A DNA stretch of 17,500 nucleotides, from NCBI GenBank assembly GCA_023475455.1, contig JAMCVR010000096.1:1-17500 (forward strand). Reading direction: 5' to 3'. Below, one piece after another: positions 1 through 6,859 of the stretch; position 1 is the stretch's first letter; each line of letters starts with the position of its first letter. Both the position numbers and the translations under genes were made by a program. The stretch is from Thermoplasmatota archaeon. Its GTDB lineage: Bacteria > Pseudomonadota > Gammaproteobacteria > Burkholderiales > Thiobacillaceae. Under the pieces are notes generated by a model. The model saw only the letters and a program-made list of their open reading frames with translations. It was not told where the DNA came from and searched no databases.

Positions 1-300
1 CACCCGCTGGTGATCAACCCCATCATCTACGCCGAGCTGTCATTGACGTTTTCGAAGGTGGAAGCGCTCGACCAAACCATCGAATCGATGGGATTGATCT
101 TGAAGGAACTGCCCCGCCCCGCCCTGTTTCTTGCCGGCAAGGCTTTTGTACTTTATCGCCGCAAGGGCGGCAAAAAATCCAACGTGCTTGCCGATTTTTT
201 CATCGGCGCGCACGCAGCGGTGCTGGGATGTCCATTGCTTACCCGAGATGCACAGCGCTATCGAAGCTATTTCCCCAGCGTCGAGCTGATTACGCCGTGA
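1..300 (+). CDS. VapC-like PIN-domain ribonuclease (5' end outside window)
   Basis: This is the C-terminal 99 residues of a PIN-domain protein. The reading frame is open from base 1, so the start and the first catalytic aspartate lie to the left of the window. In the fragment, the motif NPIIYAELS supplies the conserved Glu (fragment residue 12). [10 protein letters not shown] gives an Asp (65) and LLTRDAQRY the last Asp (83), matching the acidic residues that coordinate metal in PIN nucleases. VapC toxins of type II toxin-antitoxin pairs usually cleave tRNA or rRNA and are silenced by a VapB antitoxin encoded just upstream, here not visible. The stop codon overlaps the proposed GTG start of mutS (GTGA, 297-300). 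A role as toxin is family-based; a solitary PIN protein cannot be excluded. Confidence 0.8.
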   Translation, partial: HPLVINPIIYAELSLTFSKVEALDQTIESMGLILKELPRPALFLAGKAFVLYRRKGGKKSNVLADFFIGAHAAVLGCPLLTRDAQRYRSYFPSVELITP

Positions 301-3059
301 ATCAGCCCACTGCCCACACGCCGATGATGCAGCAGTACCTGGGCATCAAGGCGCAGCATCCCGACATGCTGCTGTTCTACCGCATGGGCGACTTCTACGA
401 GCTGTTCTTCGACGACGCCGAGAAGGCGGCGCGGCTGCTGAACATCACGCTCACCACGCGCGGCGCCTCCGCCGGCAGCCCGATCAAGATGGCCGGCGTG
501 CCCTACCACAGCGCCGAGCAGTATCTGGCGCGGCTCTTGAAGCTGGGCGAATCGGTGGTGATCGCCGAACAGGTGGGCGATCCCGCCACCAGCAAGGGGC
601 CAGTCGACCGCCAGGTGGCGCGCATCGTGACGCCGGGCACGCTGACCGATTCCGGGCTGCTGGACGAAACGCGCGACACCCTGATTCTGGCGATCGCACC
701 TGGCACAGAAGCAATCGGCGTGGCCTGGCTCAACCTTGCCGCCGGGCGCTTCCAGGTCACCGAGGTCGACGCGGCCGCCCTGCCCGCCCTGCTGGCGCGG
801 GTGCGGCCGGCGGAAATCCTGGCGCCTGACGACTTTGCCCTCGACGGCGCAGCCTGCGCTGTGCGGCGTCTGGCGCCGTGGCAGTTCGACACGGCCGGTG
901 CGCACACCCGCCTGGCGCAACAGTTCGGCAGCCGCGATCTGGCCGGTTTCGGCGTCGCCGACCTGCCGCTGGCCATCGCCGCCGCCGGCGCCCTGCTCGA
1001 CTACATCCAGACCACCCAGCGCACCGCGCTGCCGCATATCCAGTCCATCTGCGCCGAGCGCGACAGCGACTTCGTTCAGCTCGACGCCGCCACCCGGCGC
1101 AATCTGGAATTGACTGAAACCCTGCGCGGCGAAGCGGCGCCGACCCTGCTGTCAGTGCTCGACACCACCGCCACCGGCATGGGGACACGCTTGCTGAGGC
1201 ACTGGCTGCACCATCCGCTGCGCGACCGTGAAATCCTGACCCGGCGGCGCGATGCCATCGGCGTGCTGGCCGAACGCCCCGACACCGCTGCCACGCTTAC
1301 CCGCCTGTTGAAAAGCTGCGCCGACGTCGAGCGCATCAGCGGCCGCATCGCGTTGAAGAATGCACGGCCGCGCGACCTGTCCGGCTTGCGCGATACGCTC
1401 GCCCTGCTGCCCGAACTCGCGGCGGCCCTGCCCGACGACCGCGCGCGGCTGACGGCGCTGCAGGCCGCGCTCGCCGCCCGCCCCGACCTGCATGCGCTGC
1501 TGGCGCGCGCCGTCCAGCCGGAACCGGCCAGCGTGCTGCGCGAAGGCGGCGTCATTGCCGACGGTTACGATGCCGAACTCGACGAGCTGCGCGCGCTGAC
1601 GCGCGACGCCGGGGCCTTCCTGCTGGAACTGGAAACGCGCGAGCGCGCTCGCTCGGGCATCGCCACCCTCAAGGTCGAATACAACAAGGTGCATGGCTTC
1701 TACATCGAAGTCAGCCGCGCGCAGTCGGAAAACGTTCCCGACGACTACCGCCGCCGCCAGACGCTGAAGAACGCCGAACGCTACATCACGCCGGAACTGA
1801 AGGCCTTCGAGGACAAGGCGCTGTCCGCCCAGGACCGCGCGCTGGCGCGCGAGAAGGCGCTGTTCGACGCGCTGCTGGAATTGCTGACGCCGCATGTGCC
1901 GGATCTGCTTGCCATTGCCGCGGCGCTCGCCGAGATCGACGTGCTGGCGAGCCAGGCCGAGCGCGCGGGCACGCTCCGGCTCAACCCGCCCGAGTACAGC
2001 GAGGAGCCCGGCATCGTCATCCGCGGCGGCCGCCATCCGGTGGTCGAAGCGCAGGTCGCACACTTCATCCCCAACGACGCGCTGCTGGAATTGCTGACGC
2101 CGCATGTGCCGGATCTGCTTGCCATTGCCGCGGCGCTCGCCGAGATCGACGTGCTGGCGAGCCAGGCCGAGCGCGCGGGCACGCTCCGGCTCAACCCGCC
2201 CGAGTACAGCGAGGAGCCCGGCATCGTCATCCGCGGCGGCCGCCATCCGGTGGTCGAAGCGCAGGTCGCACACTTCATCCCCAACGACGCGCTGCTGACC
2301 CGCGGCCGCCAGATGCTCTTGATCACCGGCCCCAACATGGGCGGCAAATCGACCTACATGCGGCAGGTGGCGCTGGTGACGCTTCTGGCCTGCTGCGGCC
2401 TGTGGGTGCCCGCCGGCTCGGCAAAAATCGGCGACGTCGACCAGATCTTCACCCGCATCGGCGCGTCGGATGACTTGGCCGGCGGCCGTTCGACCTTCAT
2501 GGTCGAGATGACCGAGACCGCGCACATCCTGCACAACGCCAGCGCCAACAGCCTGGTGCTGCTCGACGAGATCGGCCGCGGCACCTCGACCTTCGACGGC
2601 TTGGCGCTGGCGTGGGCGGTGGCGCGGCATCTGGTCACCGCCACCCGCGCGTTCACCCTGTTCGCCACCCACTATTTCGAACTGACCCAGCTGGCACAGG
2701 AATTCCGCCAGCTCGCCAACGTTCATCTCGATGCCAAGGAGCATGGCGCCGACCTGGTGTTCCTGCACGCGGTGGAGGAAGGCCCGGCCTCGCAAAGCTA
2801 CGGCATCCAGGTCGCGCGCCTGGCCGGCGTGCCGAGCCCCGTGATCCATGCGGCGCGGCGCCACCTGCGCGAACTCGAGGACGCCCAGCTGCAGCCCGGC
2901 CCGCAAGGCGACCTGTTCGCCGCGCATCTGCCCAACGACGTGCCGCCGCCGCACCCCGCGCTCGACCAGTTGCGCGAGCTCGACCCCGACACGCTCACGC
3001 CTAAGGCGGCGCTGGATATGCTCTATGCGCTGAAGGCGCTGACCGACACGTCGCCATGA
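297..3059 (+). CDS. mutS: DNA mismatch repair ATPase MutS with a 70-residue internal duplication
   Basis: MutS binds mismatches and small loops as a dimer and recruits MutL in an ATP-dependent way. I chose the GTG at 297, giving 920 residues, because the following [10 protein letters not shown] matches the family N-terminus. An ATG at 228 in the same frame would extend 73 nt into the PIN gene. Visible motifs: the mismatch-wedge FYE at residues 33-35, Walker [10 protein letters not shown] at 678-686, Walker [17 protein letters not shown], the FATHYFELT switch, and a C-terminal [11 protein letters not shown] dimer region. Residues 524-593 are repeated exactly as 594-663. Without one copy the protein would be 850 residues, close to E. 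coli MutS (853). The repeat duplicates the end of the lever-helix region and the first strands of the ATPase domain, so function may be impaired. It overlaps the next gene by ATGA. Confidence 0.97.
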   Translation: MNQPTAHTPMMQQYLGIKAQHPDMLLFYRMGDFYELFFDDAEKAARLLNITLTTRGASAGSPIKMAGVPYHSAEQYLARLLKLGESVVIAEQVGDPATSKGPVDRQVARIVTPGTLTDSGLLDETRDTLILAIAPGTEAIGVAWLNLAAGRFQVTEVDAAALPALLARVRPAEILAPDDFALDGAACAVRRLAPWQFDTAGAHTRLAQQFGSRDLAGFGVADLPLAIAAAGALLDYIQTTQRTALPHIQSICAERDSDFVQLDAATRRNLELTETLRGEAAPTLLSVLDTTATGMGTRLLRHWLHHPLRDREILTRRRDAIGVLAERPDTAATLTRLLKSCADVERISGRIALKNARPRDLSGLRDTLALLPELAAALPDDRARLTALQAALAARPDLHALLARAVQPEPASVLREGGVIADGYDAELDELRALTRDAGAFLLELETRERARSGIATLKVEYNKVHGFYIEVSRAQSENVPDDYRRRQTLKNAERYITPELKAFEDKALSAQDRALAREKALFDALLELLTPHVPDLLAIAAALAEIDVLASQAERAGTLRLNPPEYSEEPGIVIRGGRHPVVEAQVAHFIPNDALLELLTPHVPDLLAIAAALAEIDVLASQAERAGTLRLNPPEYSEEPGIVIRGGRHPVVEAQVAHFIPNDALLTRGRQMLLITGPNMGGKSTYMRQVALVTLLACCGLWVPAGSAKIGDVDQIFTRIGASDDLAGGRSTFMVEMTETAHILHNASANSLVLLDEIGRGTSTFDGLALAWAVARHLVTATRAFTLFATHYFELTQLAQEFRQLANVHLDAKEHGADLVFLHAVEEGPASQSYGIQVARLAGVPSPVIHAARRHLRELEDAQLQPGPQGDLFAAHLPNDVPPPHPALDQLRELDPDTLTPKAALDMLYALKALTDTSP
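1865..2297 (+). repeat. Perfect 210-bp tandem duplication inside mutS
   Basis: Bases 1865-2074 are repeated without a difference as 2075-2284, and the first 13 bases (CGACGCGCTGCTG) occur a third time at 2285-2297. The match ends at 1864/2074 on the left and 2088/2298 on the right. The unit is 210 bp, so the frame is kept and exactly 70 residues are added. The 13-bp direct repeat flanking the ancestral segment is the expected substrate for replication slippage or short-homology recombination. The complete identity of the copies implies a very recent event, or an assembly artefact. Confidence 0.98.
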
Positions 3060-3325
3060 AAACACTGCGTCTGGATGCTGCCGAACTCGGCCTCGACTTC
3101 AACGCCGCGCTGAAGCTGGCAGGCACCATCGCGAAGCATCAGCTGGGCGATGAAACGATGTTGTTGAGCTGGCACGACCGCGAACGCGATCTCGAATCGC
3201 CGGCAGGGGTGAGCGAATGCCACGTAGGTTGCGCCACCAAGGGCTCGTGGGACTATGCGGAGAACCGCGGGGCGCGGCTGGCGGTGGAATTCGATTCCGG
3301 CCGCTTTTTCTTCTGCTTTCTTTAG
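3056..3325 (+). CDS. AF1514-family small protein
   Basis: This is an 89-residue cytosolic protein without signal peptide or membrane segment. I recognise it as an AF1514-type (DUF5619-like) protein from its overall pattern: a helical N-terminal half, then [14 protein letters not shown], and a C-terminal [20 protein letters not shown] followed by a Phe-rich end. It has Cys at residues 55 and 59 (ECHVGC). The function of the family is not known to me. The ATG overlaps the mutS stop (ATGA, 3056-3059), so translation is probably coupled to mutS. Its TAG stop overlaps the convergent stop of the S4-domain gene on the other strand. The reading frame is firm; the family name is less certain. Confidence 0.7.
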   Translation: MKTLRLDAAELGLDFNAALKLAGTIAKHQLGDETMLLSWHDRERDLESPAGVSECHVGCATKGSWDYAENRGARLAVEFDSGRFFFCFL

Positions 3326-3546
3326 GCCTCGGCCGCCGCCACCCGAACCGTCTGCCCCAGACACTGCACCGTCTGGCCCGCCCGGATTTTGGCTGTCTTG
3401 CGGCTTTCGGGCTGACCGTCAACGGTCACATCGCCGTTGGCGATCATGAGCTTGCCCTGCCCGCCGCTGTCGGCGATGCCGGTGAGCTTGAGCAGGTCGC
3501 ACAGCGCGACGTGCTCGCCGCGCAGGGTGAATTCAATCGTCTTCAT
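3322..3546 (-). CDS. S4-domain RNA-binding protein (YbcJ-like)
   Basis: This 74-residue protein consists almost entirely of one S4 domain, the small RNA-binding fold also found in ribosomal protein S4, pseudouridine synthases and tyrosyl-tRNA synthetase. The core is seen in LCDLLKLTGIADSGGQGK, then ANGDVTVDGQPE and a basic SRKTAKIRAGQTV. I chose the ATG at 3546 (protein starts MKTIEFTLRG), 5 nt after the DUF2818 stop, with an AGG overlapping that stop codon as a possible ribosome-binding site. The frame is open nine codons further upstream but would then overlap DUF2818. It is the last gene of the leftward nuo transcription unit. The RNA target is unknown. The stop overlaps the convergent AF1514-family gene by 4 bp. 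Confidence 0.85.
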   Translation of the reverse strand: MKTIEFTLRGEHVALCDLLKLTGIADSGGQGKLMIANGDVTVDGQPESRKTAKIRAGQTVQCLGQTVRVAAAEA

Positions 3547-3551
3547 GCCGC

Positions 3552-3854
3552 CTACGCCCCGCGCCGACGCCACAGATAGCGATAAACAAACCCCGGATAG
3601 GCAAACACCACGAACAGCGAGGCGTTGACCGCGTAGAACTCCCAGTTCTGCTTGTGGATGTCGCCGAGCTTGCCTTCCAGCAGCATCGCGATGCCGCCGA
3701 CCACGAAGAACAGTACCACCAGTTCCAGCAGCCGCCAGGCGATGGACTTGCTGCCGGTCTTGAGCTTGACGACAAAGAAGATGCGCTCGAACAGAAACGG
3801 CAGGTTGGCGGCGATGAAGGCCAGGATCAGCAGCAGGGAGGTGGAGAAGTTCAC
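3552..3854 (-). CDS. DUF2818 family inner-membrane protein
   Basis: This 100-residue protein has three likely membrane helices (about residues 3-21, 40-60 and 73-92) and a basic C-terminus ending WRRRGA. The sequence matches the DUF2818 family, which in betaproteobacteria is commonly found directly downstream of nuoN. It begins with GTG (3852-3854) and has no clear Shine-Dalgarno sequence. A 55-nt gap containing a hairpin separates it from nuoN, and 5 nt separate it from the S4-domain gene. Position and membrane topology suggest an accessory or assembly role for complex I. That is inference from context only; no catalytic motif is visible. Confidence 0.88.
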   Translation of the reverse strand: MNFSTSLLLILAFIAANLPFLFERIFFVVKLKTGSKSIAWRLLELVVLFFVVGGIAMLLEGKLGDIHKQNWEFYAVNASLFVVFAYPGFVYRYLWRRRGA

Positions 3855-3877
3855 AATAAATCCGAAAAACTGATTAA

Positions 3878-3901
3878 CGCCAGAGCAGACCGGCTCTGGC
3901 G
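3878..3901 (-). terminator. Hairpin after nuoN, terminator- or attenuator-like
   Basis: A perfect 9-bp inverted repeat (CGCCAGAGC at 3878-3886 and its complement at 3893-3901) encloses a 6-nt loop. It begins 9 nt after the nuoN stop codon on the minus strand. Downstream on that strand comes TTAATCAGTTTTTCGG, so the T run is interrupted and lies about 8 nt from the stem. This could be a weak intrinsic terminator that lowers expression of DUF2818 and the S4 gene relative to nuoN, or an RNA-processing or stabilising stem. The hairpin is certain; its role is inferred. Confidence 0.55.
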
Positions 3902-3909
3902 GGGATGGT

Positions 3910-5355
3910 TCAGAACGACGCGCCGATGGCGTATACGCACACCGCCATCAGCGGTTGCGGCAGGATGCCGAGCGCCAGCACGGCCAGCCCGTTGGCCGAC
4001 ATGATGACACGGGCGTCGGGGCAGGCGGAAATCGCTTCAGTATCGTGCGGCGTGTCGAAATACATCAGCTTGACGATGCGCAGGTAGTAGAACGCGCCGA
4101 TCAGCGAGAATAGCACCGCGGCCACCGCCAGCCACACGTAGCCGATTTCGACCACCGCCTGCAGCACCGACAGCTTGGCATAGAAGCCGACCGTGGGCGG
4201 CACGCCGGCCATCGAGAACATCAGAAGCAGCATCAGGAAGGCCAGCCACGGGCTGCGGCGGTTGAGGCCCCTGAAGTCATCGAGCTGGTCGGCCTCGAAG
4301 CCGGCGCGCGACAGCAAGAGGATCATGCCGAAGCCGCCCGCGCTCATCAGCGCGTATACCAGCACGTAGAACATCGCGCCGCCGTAGCCGTTCTGCGAGC
4401 CCGCCAGGATGCCCAGCAGCATGAAGCCCATGTGCGAGATGGTCGAGTAGGCGAACATGCGCTTCAGATTGCTTTGCGCAATCGCCGCGAGGTTGCCGAC
4501 CGCCATCGACAGCACCGCCAGGATCACCAGCATGTCGCGCCACTCGGCCACCTGCGATTCCAGTCCCTGGCCGAGGATGCGCACGACAAAGGCGAAGGCG
4601 GCGATCTTGGGCGCGGTGCCGATGAAGAGCGTCATCGCGGTCGGGGCGCCGTGGTAGACGTCGGGCACCCACATGTGGAACGGCACGGCGCCGAGCTTGA
4701 ATGCCAGGCCGGCGACGATGAAGACGATGCCGAACACCAGCGGGATGCGCAGGTCGGTGCCGTCGGCCAGGATCTGCGCGATGTCGGCCAGCGCCAGCGA
4801 GCCGGTGACGCCGTAGACCATCGACATGCCGTAGAGCAGCATGCCGGACGCCAGCGCGCCCAGCACGAAGTACTTCATCGCCGCCTCGGTCGCCACGCTG
4901 GAATCGCGCTGCAGCGCGACCATGGCATAGAGCGACAGCGACAGCAGTTCGAGACCGAGATACAGCGTGAGGAAATGGCTGGCCGACACCATCACCATCA
5001 TGCCCAGCAGCGCAAACAGCGCCAGCACGAAGAATTCGCCCTTGTAGAGCCCGCGCTGGCGCAGGTAATCGCGCGAATAGACCATGACCACGGCAACGGT
5101 CAGATACAGGAACAGCTTCAGGATGTCCGAAAGCGGATCGTCGACGAACAGGCCGCCGAGCGCCAGCACCGGCATGGTGGAGAAATCGCGCACGGTGAGA
5201 AACGCCGCTCCGGCCAGCGTGACGAGCGACAGCGCATAGGCGATGTAGCGCTTGCTGTCGTCGACGGCAGCGTCGATCAGCAGGATCAGCGAAACCATCG
5301 CCAGCACGAAAATCTCGGGCAGCGCGGGGGCGAATTGAGTGAGGAAGTCGCTCAT
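3910..5355 (-). CDS. nuoN: NADH-quinone oxidoreductase subunit N
   Basis: NuoN is one of three antiporter-like proton-channel subunits of complex I in the inner membrane. At 481 residues it has the family's usual length and is hydrophobic throughout (about 14 helices expected). Charged residues in the proton path are present: Glu136 in LGLELLSL, Lys161 in AAMKYFVLG, Lys220 in [10 protein letters not shown] and Lys250 in GTAPK. They align with E133, K158, K217 and K247 of E. coli NuoN. The segment [14 protein letters not shown] is the typical signature. The ATG at 5355 is 9 nt after the nuoM stop and has AAGG about 8 nt upstream. It is the last nuo subunit gene of the operon. Confidence 0.98.
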   Translation of the reverse strand: MSDFLTQFAPALPEIFVLAMVSLILLIDAAVDDSKRYIAYALSLVTLAGAAFLTVRDFSTMPVLALGGLFVDDPLSDILKLFLYLTVAVVMVYSRDYLRQRGLYKGEFFVLALFALLGMMVMVSASHFLTLYLGLELLSLSLYAMVALQRDSSVATEAAMKYFVLGALASGMLLYGMSMVYGVTGSLALADIAQILADGTDLRIPLVFGIVFIVAGLAFKLGAVPFHMWVPDVYHGAPTAMTLFIGTAPKIAAFAFVVRILGQGLESQVAEWRDMLVILAVLSMAVGNLAAIAQSNLKRMFAYSTISHMGFMLLGILAGSQNGYGGAMFYVLVYALMSAGGFGMILLLSRAGFEADQLDDFRGLNRRSPWLAFLMLLLMFSMAGVPPTVGFYAKLSVLQAVVEIGYVWLAVAAVLFSLIGAFYYLRIVKLMYFDTPHDTEAISACPDARVIMSANGLAVLALGILPQPLMAVCVYAIGASF

Positions 5356-5364
5356 CTTGGAACC

Positions 5365-6855
5365 TTAAGGCAGTTTGCTTTGGGCGACGTGCGCCAACAG
5401 GTCGACCACCGATACGTGCATGACGTCGGTGAACGGCTTGGGATAGAGGCCCATGGCCAGCACGCAGACCGCGAGCACGCCAAGAATCAGGATCTCGCGC
5501 GCATTGACGTCGGTCATTTCCTCGACGTGCGGGTTGGTGACGTTGCCGAACACCACGCGCTTGTACATCCACAGCGTGTAGGCGGCGCCGAGGATCAGCG
5601 TGCTGGCGGCGACGAAGGCGAACCAGAAATTGACCTTGGTCGCCGCCATGATGACCATGAACTCGCCGACGAAGCCGGACGTTGCGGGCAGGCCGGCGTT
5701 GGCCATGGCGAACAGCATGAAGAAGGCGGCGAACACCGGCATCTTGTTGACCAAGCCGCCGTAGTCCTTGATCTGGCGCGAATGCAGGCGGTCGTACATA
5801 ACGCCGATGCAGAGGAACAGCGCGGCGGAGACGAAGCCGTGCGAGACCATCTGCACCAGGCCGCCCTCCAAGCCGAGCGGGCTGAACATGAAGAAGCCGA
5901 GGGTGACGAAGCCCATGTGCGCGATCGACGAATAGGCGATGAGCTTCTTCATGTCGGCCTGCACCAGCGCGACCAGGCCGATGTAGGCCACCGCGATCAG
6001 CGACAGCAGGATGACGAACCAGGCAAGCTCGTGGCTGGCGTCCGGCAGGATCGGCAGGATGAAGCGCAGGAAGCCGTAGGCGCCGACTTTCAGCGTGATC
6101 GCCGCCAGCACCACCGAGCCGCCGGTCGGCGCCTCGACGTGGGCGTCGGGCAGCCAGGTGTGCACCGGCCACATCGGCACCTTGACCCCGAAGGCCAGCA
6201 GGAAGGAAAAGAACATCAGCGTCTGCGCCGTCATCCCCAGCGTGGTGGTATGCCAGGTCTGGATGTCGAAGCTGCCGCCCGACTGGAAATACAGGTAGAT
6301 CATCGACACCAGCATCAGGAGCGAACCGAGCAGGGTGTAGAGGAAGAACTTGAACGCGGCGTAGACCCGGTTCGGCCCGCCCCACACGCCGACGATCAGG
6401 TACAGCGGGATCAGCATGCCCTCGAAGAAAATATAGAACAGGATGCCGTCGAGCGCGGCGAACACGCCGTTGATGAGGCCGGACATGATGAGGAAAGCTG
6501 CCATGTATTGCGCGACCTTGTCCTGGATCACCTGCCAGCCGGCGATGACGACCAATACCGTGATGAAGCTGTTGAGCAGGATCAGCGGCATCGAGATGCC
6601 GTCGACGCCGAGGTGGTACTGGATGTTGAACGCCGGAATCCACGCCGCCTTCTCGACGAACTGCATCGCCGAGGTGGCGGTGTCGAAGCCGGTAACGAGC
6701 GGAACCGCGACGACGAGGCCGAGCAGCGCGCCGGCCAGCGCAATCCAGCGCGCGAGCGCCGCGTTGCGGTCGGAGCCGGTGGCGAGCACCGCCACCCCGG
6801 CCAGAATCGGGACCCAGATGACGAGAGAAAGTATCGACTGTCCGAACATGGGCAT
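5365..6855 (-). CDS. nuoM: NADH-quinone oxidoreductase subunit M
   Basis: NuoM is the middle antiporter-like subunit of the complex I membrane arm. The 496-residue protein is highly hydrophobic (about 14 helices) and shows the expected pathway residues: Glu145 (YIFFEGMLIP), Lys225 (FGVKVPMWPVH) and Lys256 (TLKVGAYGF). These correspond to E144, K234 and K265 of E. coli. HTWLPDAHVEAPTGGS is the family signature. The start is ATG 6855, 4 nt after the nuoL stop. A second in-frame ATG at 6849 is equally possible. An A-run rather than a Shine-Dalgarno sequence lies upstream, so translation is probably coupled to nuoL. Confidence 0.98.
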   Translation of the reverse strand: MPMFGQSILSLVIWVPILAGVAVLATGSDRNAALARWIALAGALLGLVVAVPLVTGFDTATSAMQFVEKAAWIPAFNIQYHLGVDGISMPLILLNSFITVLVVIAGWQVIQDKVAQYMAAFLIMSGLINGVFAALDGILFYIFFEGMLIPLYLIVGVWGGPNRVYAAFKFFLYTLLGSLLMLVSMIYLYFQSGGSFDIQTWHTTTLGMTAQTLMFFSFLLAFGVKVPMWPVHTWLPDAHVEAPTGGSVVLAAITLKVGAYGFLRFILPILPDASHELAWFVILLSLIAVAYIGLVALVQADMKKLIAYSSIAHMGFVTLGFFMFSPLGLEGGLVQMVSHGFVSAALFLCIGVMYDRLHSRQIKDYGGLVNKMPVFAAFFMLFAMANAGLPATSGFVGEFMVIMAATKVNFWFAFVAASTLILGAAYTLWMYKRVVFGNVTNPHVEEMTDVNAREILILGVLAVCVLAMGLYPKPFTDVMHVSVVDLLAHVAQSKLP

Positions 6856-6859
6856 TTTT

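Noticed and set aside
228..296. Upstream ATG extension of mutS
   Set aside because: The 23 extra residues lie within the PIN gene in another frame and do not resemble MutS. The GTG at 297 gives the normal N-terminus.
1865..2297. Interpretation of the repeated mutS segment as a mobile element or CRISPR-type repeat
   Set aside because: There are only two full adjacent copies of coding sequence with no spacer, no transposase, and no terminal inverted repeats. A simple tandem duplication explains it.
1152..3065. 637-codon minus-strand frame opposite mutS
   Set aside because: It is an antisense shadow of mutS. It contains the same 70-residue repeat only because it covers the duplicated DNA.
3286..3325. 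Possible terminator for the mutS group (short GGAAT/ATTCC stem followed by a T-rich tract)
   Set aside because: The stem is only 5 bp with an intervening GC stretch before the T-rich bases. The T-rich bases encode the Phe-rich C-terminus of the AF1514-family protein.
4277..6643. 788-codon minus-strand frame spanning the nuoM-nuoN junction
   Set aside because: It runs out of frame through two well-defined genes. Arg/His/Pro-rich composition is typical of a shifted GC-rich frame.
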